Assembly (NCBI GenBank): GCA_028689735.1
Contig: JAQVCP010000008.1
Coordinates: 1-64,000 of the forward strand
Reading direction: 5' to 3'
Length of the DNA: 64,000 bases
DNA from: Hespellia sp.
Lineage (GTDB): Bacteria; Bacillota; Clostridia; Lachnospirales; Lachnospiraceae
The notes beneath the pieces were generated by a model that made no database searches, was not told the DNA's origin, and was given only the letters and a program-made list of their open reading frames with translations. This document shows positions 46,442 through 54,576 of the stretch, one piece after another (within the stretch, counting starts at the first letter, position 1; each line of letters begins with the position of its first letter). A program made the translations under genes and the position numbers.

Positions 46442-47284
46442 TTATTTTCCAATCAGAAGGGCATCCGGGATTCCATCTTCTGCGTACTTATTGGCAATTT
46501 CAAGAACGGTTCCATCTGCTGCCATCTCATCGATTGTCTTTTGAACCTGGTCTCTGAGCTTTTCGTTGCCAAGCTTAAATCCGATTGCATACTGCTCCTG
46601 TGAAATCGCTTTCTCGAGCGCCACGACTTTTCCGTCTTTTGTATAGCCTGTTGCAATTGCAGAGTCAATGGCTACTGCATCTGCTGCTCCTGCTTCCAGA
46701 TTCATGACTGCACTGTTGTAATCACCGATCTCTGTAAGCTCTCCGAAGCTGCTCTTTAACTCCTCATTGTCATTGAGTGCAGAAAGTGCGGCGGAATCAG
46801 CCTGTACATAGACAACTTTTCCTGCAAGATCTTCAAATGTCTTGATGTCGGATTCCGCACTTACCAGGAAAATCTGGCTGTTGTCAAGATAAGGCTCTGA
46901 CCAGGTGTACTGATCCTCACGTCCTGTCATGGTAAAACCATTCCAGATACAATCAATGGTACCTGACTCAAGCTCCATATCCTTAGAATCCCAGTCAACC
47001 GGCTGCTTCACTAATTCCCAGCCATTGCGATCACATACTTCCTGTGCAAGATCCAGATCAAATCCCACGTATTCGCCGCTGTCATTCTTGTAACCAAACG
47101 GCGGATATTCGGCATCGAATCCTACGGTAAATGTGTCACCCTCTTTTTTCTCTTCATTGGTCACCGTACTGCCTGTGGAAGCTGCTGTTGAACCCTCTGA
47201 TGATTGATTCTTGCTGCCACACCCTGCCATAATGGTCGTAACGGAAAGTGCCAAAACTAATAATGCTGCTAATCTCTTTTTCAT
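46442..47284 (-). CDS. Polar amino-acid ABC transporter substrate-binding lipoprotein
   Basis: A 280-residue lipoprotein with lipobox IMAGC (Cys21). The SBP_bac_3 fold is visible in FTVGFDAEYPPFGYKNDSGEYVGFDLDLA, WDSKDMELESGTIDCIWNGF and the SAVMNLEAGAADAVAIDS region. GFDLDL and the DCIWNGF stretch are typical of amino-acid binders. First gene of the operon. A strong promoter lies upstream, with a hairpin abutting the ribosome-binding site. Confidence 0.94.
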   Translation of the reverse strand: MKKRLAALLVLALSVTTIMAGCGSKNQSSEGSTAASTGSTVTNEEKKEGDTFTVGFDAEYPPFGYKNDSGEYVGFDLDLAQEVCDRNGWELVKQPVDWDSKDMELESGTIDCIWNGFTMTGREDQYTWSEPYLDNSQIFLVSAESDIKTFEDLAGKVVYVQADSAALSALNDNEELKSSFGELTEIGDYNSAVMNLEAGAADAVAIDSAIATGYTKDGKVVALEKAISQEQYAIGFKLGNEKLRDQVQKTIDEMAADGTVLEIANKYAEDGIPDALLIGK

Positions 47285-47298
47285 AATCGTCCTCCTCC

Positions 47299-47339
47299 GC
47301 GTGGCTTTCCTTTGTTATCAATTGATTACTCTACCACGC
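47299..47339 (-). promoter_or_regulatory. Leader hairpin abutting the ribosome-binding site of the amino-acid transporter operon
   Basis: On the minus strand GCGTGG and CCACGC (47334-47339 and 47299-47304) form a stem whose 3' arm directly touches the GGAGGAGG site (47291-47298). The loop is about 29 bases. It may tune translation. No T-box or known riboswitch motif is seen. Confidence 0.45.
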
Positions 47340-47353
47340 TAAATTGCCCTGTT

Positions 47354-47383
47354 ATAGTATCATACTTTCCACTTTTTTGTCAA
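47354..47383 (-). promoter_or_regulatory. Promoter of the amino-acid transporter operon
   Basis: On the minus strand a perfect TTGACA (47378-47383), an 18-bp spacer and TACTAT (47354-47359). The leader is about 63 bases. Confidence 0.75.
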
Positions 47384-47448
47384 TCGTTCCCTGCATGGCA
47401 TGTCAGATGGATACATGCCGGATGGTGTTTACCGTAATGCATTCAAGC

Positions 47449-47481
47449 AAAAAAGAAAGCGCTCCTTATCGGAACACTTTC
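47449..47481 (-). terminator. Terminator of the DUF5717-DUF5716-TPR operon
   Basis: On the minus strand an 11-bp stem (GAAAGTGTTCC with GGAGCGCTTTC, two wobble pairs) is followed by TTTTTT. It lies 5 bases after the TPR gene's stop. Confidence 0.85.
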
Positions 47482-47486
47482 CTGAA

Positions 47487-48254
47487 CTAAACATGGCTTC
47501 TTCTATATTGTTGTTTCCATTTTTCAATAACTTTGCTATTCGCTGGAACGGCGACTGTTGCCTCAACTTCTTCGCATTCCTTTCGCATCACTGCATTCAT
47601 CTGCATCAGAGTCTCACTCCTGGTAATCAGGATATGGAATTCCTCCAAAGACATATATTTGTACGATGCATAAATATATGGCTTCAGAAGTTCCTGGTCA
47701 TGGCACATCTGAAACGCCCTGTTATACATCTTTGCCGCCTCCTGATATAAAAACAGTCGGCCATAAGCGGCACCCATACATGCATAAATGGATGCATAGA
47801 ACTTATCATCCACAGAGTCATCCTCAGAGCTTAGAATCGACTGGTAAACCAGAATCGCTTCCTCCCACTCACCACTTTCCAGCAGGTTATCTCCTTTATA
47901 TTTCTGGCGTTCAATATCCTTCTGGTTCTTCAGACGCTCCAGCACATTCTGAATGCGAATCATCTCTGTCTCACCATAAATCTGTGAGGAAATCAATATC
48001 GTCAGAACAAACCGTTCCACAGAACCTCCGGTTCGCAGATAATCTCTCAGCCTCCCTGCCAATTCTACCATTCCAAGTTCTTCTTCCAGCCAGCTGCAGA
48101 GCTGCTCATTCATAATGGTATAGTCAATCAGATAAAGATTATTGCACAGATAATAGCATAACTCCTCAATGGTATAAATCTTACAATGAATTCGTGTAAT
48201 CTCGTAGGCATGCTTCGCACGTCTGTTATGACAAAGAATTAAACTTCTCATCAT
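47487..48254 (-). CDS. TPR-like protein, third gene of the DUF5717/DUF5716 operon
   Basis: A 255-residue, largely helical protein. TPR-like repeats are visible in the middle, with KYKGDNLLESGEWEEAILVYQSIL (about 119-142) and YACMGAAYGRLFLYQEAAKMYNRAF (about 157-181). The N-terminal third has no recognisable motif. There is no signal peptide or membrane segment, so it is probably cytoplasmic. Its start overlaps the DUF5716 3' end by 29 bases, with AGGAGG before ATGATG. Function unknown; by context a partner of the two upstream products. Confidence 0.8.
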   Translation of the reverse strand: MMRSLILCHNRRAKHAYEITRIHCKIYTIEELCYYLCNNLYLIDYTIMNEQLCSWLEEELGMVELAGRLRDYLRTGGSVERFVLTILISSQIYGETEMIRIQNVLERLKNQKDIERQKYKGDNLLESGEWEEAILVYQSILSSEDDSVDDKFYASIYACMGAAYGRLFLYQEAAKMYNRAFQMCHDQELLKPYIYASYKYMSLEEFHILITRSETLMQMNAVMRKECEEVEATVAVPANSKVIEKWKQQYRRSHV

Positions 48255-49509
48255 TTCCTCCTAAATGTATCACTCGCTCCACCAGAAAATCTGTAGGTGG
48301 ATAAAATTCTCCAAACCCGATGTCTCTTACAATCAGCTTGCAGGTCTTCTCATCTATAAATACGGTTTCTATTCTTAGTCTGAGAGAATATTCTGTCCTC
48401 TTTGGTAATGCTTCCAGTGAAATAACTTCTGTATCCACCGTTCCTTTGATCAGAGATTCGATATGAATCTCGATGTCGCTGGTGTCTGCAAGAAGCACTT
48501 CAATCTCATTATCCGATTCGTACCAGTGAGCTCCCCAGGACACCAGCGGATACGCGACGTCCTGACCTTTCACACGCATATTCAGTGTAATCTGATCGGT
48601 CAGCTTTCCTTCGGCCAGATAGACCGGGTTCTCCATATGGACGAACATCTTGCGGTACGCCGTATAGCAGGCACCCTTACTGTACAAGTTATTCCCAATA
48701 AATGCTCTTCGCCCATTACACAGCACCCGGAGAGAATTCGGATACCACTCATTTTCAAAGCCCTCTCCTGTCAGGAACACAGACGAGACAATCCGTTTAT
48801 CAAAAACACTCTGTACGAATTTGCAGAATACCGCATCTGCATCCTTCGCTTTGTCTTCATTCAGCACCGGATAGACTGCTGCAAGTTCCTTCATATGTGC
48901 TCTTGCAACTTCATCCACCGTGACAAATGTCGTCTTTCCCGAATCCCAGTCCCCTTTCAGCTTGCGCAGCATATACGCACACATCTCATTGCGGTCACAA
49001 TAAAAGAGGGCCGCATCGAACTGCCATAGCTCCTTCGGCTGGTAAAACAGATAATTACAGAAACTTTCCTTATAATCCTGTGTATAAATGTGATTCTTTG
49101 GGATATTCATTCTAGTGGCGATCCCCCGGAGGATATTGGCAAGTTCTTCTGTCATCCGCGGAACACTGAAGACGATTCCGTCTATCTGCTCGAAGGATGC
49201 CAGTGAAAGTTCGATAAACTTGCCAAGCAGCTGGACTGACTCAAAGTTTTCTTCCCCGAACTGTACCGTCTCACCATGAATACTCTTCTCCAGAAGATGT
49301 GCGGTGGAATAGCCTTCTTTAATGGTTCCCATCCGCTTTGCTTCCTTGCCGTACACCCAGGTATCTCGAATCTTGCCAATCATGAGAGGAATCTGAAAAT
49401 TATCCGTATCAACTTCTAATGTCTCAGGCTCCAGCTGATTATCATTATAATAGCTAATCTGACAGCTTTTTTCACTGAGATCATATCCTATGATATTCCC
49501 CTGTTTCAT
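48226..49509 (-). CDS. DUF5716 family, actin/Hsp70-like ATPase-fold protein
   Basis: A 427-residue protein. It opens IIGYDLSEKSCQISYY, like the first phosphate loop of Hsp70/actin ATPases. YGKEAKRM and a later IVFSVPRM (about 112-119) echo Hsp70 segments. The C-terminal 130 residues are beta-rich (VEVLLADTSDIEIHIES-like strands), reminiscent of an Hsp70 substrate-binding sandwich. Family assignment is from memory of clostridial annotation. It lies 15 bases after the DUF5717 gene and overlaps the TPR gene. An ATP-dependent chaperone-like role is a hypothesis. Confidence 0.78.
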   Translation of the reverse strand: MKQGNIIGYDLSEKSCQISYYNDNQLEPETLEVDTDNFQIPLMIGKIRDTWVYGKEAKRMGTIKEGYSTAHLLEKSIHGETVQFGEENFESVQLLGKFIELSLASFEQIDGIVFSVPRMTEELANILRGIATRMNIPKNHIYTQDYKESFCNYLFYQPKELWQFDAALFYCDRNEMCAYMLRKLKGDWDSGKTTFVTVDEVARAHMKELAAVYPVLNEDKAKDADAVFCKFVQSVFDKRIVSSVFLTGEGFENEWYPNSLRVLCNGRRAFIGNNLYSKGACYTAYRKMFVHMENPVYLAEGKLTDQITLNMRVKGQDVAYPLVSWGAHWYESDNEIEVLLADTSDIEIHIESLIKGTVDTEVISLEALPKRTEYSLRLRIETVFIDEKTCKLIVRDIGFGEFYPPTDFLVERVIHLGGNDEKFNSLS

Positions 49510-49524
49510 GTTGTCTTTCCTCCT

Positions 49525-52500
49525 CTAGTATTGTTCGAACATATGCATCGCAACTGCATCTTCTTTCGCATATGCCCCTATCAATCTTTCTTTTTTGTCT
49601 TCTCCTGCCAGAATCAGATCATTGATTCTTCCATACCTTCCTTCACCGCCCGGTTCCATACGTTTTCTGCTGGTGACCTTGTCGCTCCGGTAGGTAATGC
49701 CGTCAATAGACTCTTTGAAATAGTATTTCAGTTTTTCTTTTGCATAAATCACGAATTTCTTCACATATATATTTTCATGCATCGGGACGAGGACCTCTGT
49801 GGCATAGTTCACGCTCTCGGTTCCCTCATCCTGAATCTGATAATGAAGTGTAACTCGACTTCCACTCTGCCCTCTGTATTCAATCAACGTCTTGTCCCAG
49901 AGCTGAAGCTCTGTCAGCCACTCTTCCTCATATTTCATAAAAAACGGGAAGTAAATCTGCTTCGCACAGAGTTCCTGCAGAAACGCTTTCAGCGTCTTAC
50001 GTAATTCATGCACATACTCTTTTACAGAATAGTATTTCAGAACTGCAATCTTGCAGATGTCAATAGTCTCTTCACCCTTCTCATATTCCTTGCAGATTGT
50101 ATCTATGATAGAACGGCTGATTTTGCGCTCATGCAGCACATACTCACGGGATACATACACGAAGTATGCCTGCTGCAGACGGAAATATGCACCATCAGAA
50201 TAGTATTCTTCAAAGATTTCCTCCTCGTTGAACATCGATTCTGAGAACAGCATCTGTGTCAAGATCCGTTCTGAAAGCTGATGTACGTGTACCTCATATT
50301 CTTTCGCCACGCGCCAGAGTATCTTCATCTCACGGGTCTCGCCGCAGTAATAGTTGGCGAGATATGTCAGCGTCGCTTTGTCGTACTGGCCATTCTTGAA
50401 CAGTTCAAAGCAGATATAAGTCAGGAAGTCATTACAACTGTAGTTCGTCTCCCGGATTGTCCTGCTGCAAAGAGCAAAGATTTCCTGCTCGCCGTAGTTC
50501 TCCAGTCCCTTTTCCTGTACAGTCTCCAGTGTCAGTTCTTCCTTTTCCACCTGCTGCCTGTTGCCCTGAATGGTATTGATATATTTCCGGCACATGTCCA
50601 TATAACGCAGCTCATAAAACAGGCGCTTGCTGTCATAAGGAATGGAGTCGGTATAATGTCTTCCATCCTTCCCTTCCCATACAATACGATCTGTCTTTGC
50701 ATAAAGGAAGACATGAGCGCCCTCTTCTGTATAGGGAACCCTCTGTGTAATATCGCCCGCTTCATTGATTACCTGAACATACTTCATATGTGGAATCTTC
50801 GTTGTAATCTCGTATGCATGGCAAATGTCATACAACGCTTTGATCCGTTCTGTATTCATGGCATTCTCTAAGAAAAATCTCTTATAAATAATTCGCAGTT
50901 TGTCATTGACATGGCGTCTCTCTAACTGACTCCATGCAAACGCCTCCATCTCATCTCTATAGTGTGCATATATCTCACTGGATTCGTCCTCATAAGTAAT
51001 CAGATTGGCATAGAGTAATGCACATTTCTTGAAATCAAGTGAATTTCCATGCATAAAATACAGATACACAGAACGCGGCAGTGCCCGGCTCATGCGATTC
51101 TCACTGATGGATTCCATATAATATTCATAAAGCTGTGCAATCTTAAGCTCCGCTTCCACGGCCTTTTCATACCACTTAAAATAGCAGTTATCCACACAGT
51201 TGCCCTTGATCAGCAGCGTACAGATTGCAGTCAGTATCATTGGCTCCTCATACATCTTATAAGATTCTACCAGCATACGGTATAAATGCTTGTCGAACAT
51301 CTTCTGCTGACTTGCAAGATTCGCTGCGTAAAGTGCCAGTTCCTTTGACAGAAGCTTATACTTGGTCGCGAACAGTAGCACACGAATCTCAAACTTGCCA
51401 AGCCGTTTAAGCACGGTACTCTTTTCTTTGAAACAGCGATAGGACTGAAGATAAAACAAAATGCTATGGGCATTGCCCTCATAGAACTGCTTTTCCAGTG
51501 CGCGGAGCCGCTCTACCAGTATCTTGTATTCCTGGTCCACATTGACAAGCATACAGAGAATAAACCAGCTGCTTGAATTCTTCATATATGCTTTACGCAA
51601 TTCTTCCGCCACACGTCTCTGCCCCGCACTATCTGTCTTGAGCAACGTAGTAAGATACAGATAATAAGAACTCAGTTCTACATTCTTGCCAATTGCAAAA
51701 CGATTGTAATTGTAAGACTCCAGAATCCACTTTGCCTCCTCCAGACGGTTTCCCTTAATCAGAATATGCGCATGAACCAGAAGATAAAGCTCATTGTTAG
51801 GATCCAGCTCACGGATGTGCTGAATCTGTGGAGCTGCCTCATTGACCCAGTCACCAAGTTCAATGCGGCCGGCATCTACAGAGAGATAGCTCTTAAGTAA
51901 GCGTGCACATTCCTTGCCCAATGTGCTGCGCTCGTCTTCATATACAGCATCCTTGGTTGCAACCACCTCATAGGTCAGAGTCTCGTACGGTGTCTCCATC
52001 GTAATCTGTCCAAAATTACTTCCCCGGTGAAGCTTCTCCGGATGAACGATATATTCCAAACGGTAGGTGCTTCCTATAAATTCTTCTGTTGTAATCTTCG
52101 TGTGCTCGACCTCAAGAAAATCTCCCTCTGTAGTCACATCCATCACGAGATAACCCCAGGTGTTCTTCGTCATGGCGATGGTCTCTTTTCTCGCCTCTTC
52201 CAAATCGGTGAAAGCCCTGCTCTCATCTTCCAGAACAAAGAATATCTTTTCCTTCTGCTTGCAGCCCACCAGAAATTCCTCTAAAGCCTGTTGATCCAAC
52301 TCCCACTTTCTCATATTATCGTAAAGTGCTTTGATTCTTGGATCTTCATACTTCAAAATCTCATAGAAATCTCTGGAGCGGAACAACTTCACAGCTTCAG
52401 CAAAATCCTTAATCGCCAGCTTCTTAAAATCATCCAGACTCTGAACCTTGCCATATGCAGTCATGACAAAAGGCTTTTCGATAATCGCCGTAAAGGCAAC

Positions 52501-52824
52501 TTCAAACTCACCTCCGTTACAGACAATCGTAAATTTTCCATGTTCGACATGTCCCGGAAGAAGCCCAGTTCCATCGTAGGAAAAATAGATATTGATTGGG
52601 TTGCCTTCAAATCCCGGCTCGTTACAGTGCACACGAAAAGAAGAGGGATATACAATACCTCTGATGGCTCCTTCTGACTGATTCTGCAGGGAAAAACTCC
52701 CCTGATAAGTCTCTCCCTCGCCGACACGTAAAATAAGCTTCGTCTCCGGGAAAACAATATCTGGTTTTGGAATGTGGAAATCTCCTTTAGAAAAGCGTTT
52801 AATTTTATTCTTCAAGTTGGTCAC
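49525..52824 (-). CDS. DUF5717 family giant beta-sandwich/helical-repeat protein
   Basis: A 1099-residue protein. Two Ig-like beta-sandwich segments are suggested near the N-terminus (about 28-112 and 225-295: GEGETYQGSFSLQNQS, HRGSNFGQITMETPYE). A very long helical-repeat region follows (about 300-900), resembling TPR or ARM scaffolds. A short beta-rich end contains VLVPMHENIYVKKFVIY. There is no signal peptide. First gene of the operon. It probably forms a scaffold for the DUF5716 ATPase-fold protein; nothing about substrate can be read. Confidence 0.78.
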   Translation of the reverse strand: MTNLKNKIKRFSKGDFHIPKPDIVFPETKLILRVGEGETYQGSFSLQNQSEGAIRGIVYPSSFRVHCNEPGFEGNPINIYFSYDGTGLLPGHVEHGKFTIVCNGGEFEVAFTAIIEKPFVMTAYGKVQSLDDFKKLAIKDFAEAVKLFRSRDFYEILKYEDPRIKALYDNMRKWELDQQALEEFLVGCKQKEKIFFVLEDESRAFTDLEEARKETIAMTKNTWGYLVMDVTTEGDFLEVEHTKITTEEFIGSTYRLEYIVHPEKLHRGSNFGQITMETPYETLTYEVVATKDAVYEDERSTLGKECARLLKSYLSVDAGRIELGDWVNEAAPQIQHIRELDPNNELYLLVHAHILIKGNRLEEAKWILESYNYNRFAIGKNVELSSYYLYLTTLLKTDSAGQRRVAEELRKAYMKNSSSWFILCMLVNVDQEYKILVERLRALEKQFYEGNAHSILFYLQSYRCFKEKSTVLKRLGKFEIRVLLFATKYKLLSKELALYAANLASQQKMFDKHLYRMLVESYKMYEEPMILTAICTLLIKGNCVDNCYFKWYEKAVEAELKIAQLYEYYMESISENRMSRALPRSVYLYFMHGNSLDFKKCALLYANLITYEDESSEIYAHYRDEMEAFAWSQLERRHVNDKLRIIYKRFFLENAMNTERIKALYDICHAYEITTKIPHMKYVQVINEAGDITQRVPYTEEGAHVFLYAKTDRIVWEGKDGRHYTDSIPYDSKRLFYELRYMDMCRKYINTIQGNRQQVEKEELTLETVQEKGLENYGEQEIFALCSRTIRETNYSCNDFLTYICFELFKNGQYDKATLTYLANYYCGETREMKILWRVAKEYEVHVHQLSERILTQMLFSESMFNEEEIFEEYYSDGAYFRLQQAYFVYVSREYVLHERKISRSIIDTICKEYEKGEETIDICKIAVLKYYSVKEYVHELRKTLKAFLQELCAKQIYFPFFMKYEEEWLTELQLWDKTLIEYRGQSGSRVTLHYQIQDEGTESVNYATEVLVPMHENIYVKKFVIYAKEKLKYYFKESIDGITYRSDKVTSRKRMEPGGEGRYGRINDLILAGEDKKERLIGAYAKEDAVAMHMFEQY

Positions 52825-52841
52825 CTACTCATTTTCTTACA

Positions 52842-52869
52842 TTGCATTTTTTATAAATGACTATATAAT
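52842..52869 (+). promoter_or_regulatory. Promoter of the aminotransferase gene
   Basis: TTGCAT, 16 bp, TATAAT (52864-52869). It faces the minus-strand promoter at 52889-52918 and the predicted start sites nearly coincide. Confidence 0.6.
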
Positions 52870-52888
52870 GATAAATATAGCCTACACT

Positions 52889-52918
52889 ATTATAGCATCA
52901 TTAGCACAATAGTTGCAA
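52889..52918 (-). promoter_or_regulatory. Promoter of the DUF5717 operon
   Basis: On the minus strand TTGCAA (52913-52918), 18 bp and TATAAT (52889-52894). It lies 65-95 bases before the DUF5717 ATG. Confidence 0.6.
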
Positions 52919-52954
52919 TGGGCGAATAAAAGAATTTGAAAGGAGATTGTATAC

Positions 52955-54043
52955 ATGAATACAAAGCAAGTTTTTCATGGGAGCGACTTAGAGAGAATCG
53001 CAGAAATTTATCATATAGAGCAGGAATCTATCATTAATTTTGGAGCGAATGTAAACCCCCTCGGATTATCCGAATCTGTCCGTCAGGAGGTGGCAGCACA
53101 TCTGGATATCATCTCCTCCTACCCCGACCGGGACTACACTTCTCTCCGCAAGACCATCGGAGATTACTGTCAGGTTCTGCCGGAACACGTACTCATCGGC
53201 AATGGTTCCACAGAACTTATTGCACTTGTGATTGAACAGCTCTCCCCCAAAAAAGCGCTGCTCCTTGGGCCCACTTATTCCGAGTATTCGCGAGAACTTG
53301 GATTCGTCTGTGGTACCTGGGATTATTATAATTTGAAAGAAAAAGATGATTTCCTACTGGATGTCGAAGAACTGTGTGAGACGCTGGATGATGCCATTGA
53401 CATGCTGATTATCTGTAACCCAAACAACCCGACCTCCTCTGTCATCACTGCTGATGATATGCGAAAGATTCTTACAGTCTGCCAGAAGCTTGGCATCTTC
53501 GTAATGATTGACGAGACCTATGTAGAATTTGTTCCAGATTTAACGCTTGTGACTGCAATGCCGCTTGTCTCAGAGTTTTCCAATCTGATTGTGCTCCGCG
53601 GTGTATCGAAGTTCTTTGCCGCCCCCGGACTGCGCCTTGGCTATGGTGTAACCAGCAGCAAGGAGCTTCTTTGGCAGTTGAAGATTCACCAGAACCCCTG
53701 GACGCTCAACAGTATCGGTGCATTTGCAGGAGAGGCAATGCTGCAGGATCAGAAATACATCCAGAAAACCCGGGATTTGATTCTGTCCGAAAGAACCCGG
53801 ATATTGCATGAGCTGGAGCCTATGACTCACTTGAAAGCCTATCCCGCTTACGCCAACTTCATTCTAGTTCAGATTACAAAAGATGATTCCACTTCCCATG
53901 ACGTATTCGAGCATTGTATCCGGGAGGGGCTTATGATTCGGGACTGTTCTTCCTTTGACAGTCTTCCCGGACAATTCATACGCTTCTGCATCATGAAGCC
54001 GGAGGATAACAACCGCCTTCTGCAATGTCTGGTCAAACTATAA
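52955..54043 (+). CDS. PLP-dependent aminotransferase, CobD/HisC-like
   Basis: A 362-residue fold-type I PLP enzyme. INFGANVNPLGLSESV and SYPDRDYTSLRKTI near the N-terminus resemble CobD (threonine-phosphate decarboxylase). The PLP site has IGNGSTELI, ICNPNNPTS, MIDETYVEF and the lysine in RGVSKFFAAPGLRLGYG. It could be CobD or histidinol-phosphate aminotransferase; no cob or his genes are nearby, so the substrate remains open. Start has AAAGGAG; monocistronic and divergent from the DUF5717 operon. Confidence 0.85.
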   Translation: MNTKQVFHGSDLERIAEIYHIEQESIINFGANVNPLGLSESVRQEVAAHLDIISSYPDRDYTSLRKTIGDYCQVLPEHVLIGNGSTELIALVIEQLSPKKALLLGPTYSEYSRELGFVCGTWDYYNLKEKDDFLLDVEELCETLDDAIDMLIICNPNNPTSSVITADDMRKILTVCQKLGIFVMIDETYVEFVPDLTLVTAMPLVSEFSNLIVLRGVSKFFAAPGLRLGYGVTSSKELLWQLKIHQNPWTLNSIGAFAGEAMLQDQKYIQKTRDLILSERTRILHELEPMTHLKAYPAYANFILVQITKDDSTSHDVFEHCIREGLMIRDCSSFDSLPGQFIRFCIMKPEDNNRLLQCLVKL

Positions 54044-54080
54044 GTATTTCAGAAACCAAAAGCAACATTCTGTAGTATTC

Positions 54081-54134
54081 AAAAAGCACCTGAGAATCTA
54101 AAACCTTCCGGTTTTTGCTCCTCAAGTGCTTTTT
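54081..54134. terminator. Bidirectional terminator between the aminotransferase and cupin genes
   Basis: AAAAAGCACCTGAG (54081-54094) pairs with CTCAAGTGCTTTTT (54121-54134) with one mismatch. The genes on both sides converge here. Confidence 0.85.
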
Positions 54135-54183
54135 ATGTGTCCCTGCTCTTTTTAAATAAAAATCAGGTTGATATTCCTTCTTG

Positions 54184-54528
54184 CTATTTTTTCAGAATCA
54201 ATGCAACAAAGGATAAATCACTGTTGCCTGCATTCTTCATTCCATGTCCATTTCCGTCCTCACAATATACAACATCGCCTGCCTCAACAGCAACTTCTGT
54301 TCCATTATCATCATAGAGCCCTTTTCCTGTCAGGATATAGTAAGTCTCTGTCTCACCGTGGTGCTCATGGTATCCCAGCTCACATCCTGCCTCCAGTGTC
54401 ACTTTTGCAAAAAGTCCGCAGTGCTCGCCCCACTGCTCCGGTGTCAGCAGCGACTCGCGAAGCAGATGCCCTGCACCGCCATTACATTTTTCAACCTTTA
54501 ATACTTCTCTTTCTCCTGCTTTCGTCAT
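54184..54528 (-). CDS. Cupin-domain protein
   Basis: A 114-residue single cupin. The first motif is GYHEHHGETETYYILTG, with the metal-binding His and Glu residues. The second is GDVVYCEDGNGHGMKN, with the third His. All metal ligands are present. Its function is unknown; such small cupins act as isomerases, dioxygenases or sensors. Start at MTKAGER with AAGGAGG upstream. It lies 48 bases after carB and might be read through from it. Confidence 0.88.
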   Translation of the reverse strand: MTKAGEREVLKVEKCNGGAGHLLRESLLTPEQWGEHCGLFAKVTLEAGCELGYHEHHGETETYYILTGKGLYDDNGTEVAVEAGDVVYCEDGNGHGMKNAGNSDLSFVALILKK

Positions 54529-54576
54529 GATATCCTCCTTCATTGTACACACGATTCGCTTCTGCCTGTCACTTTC

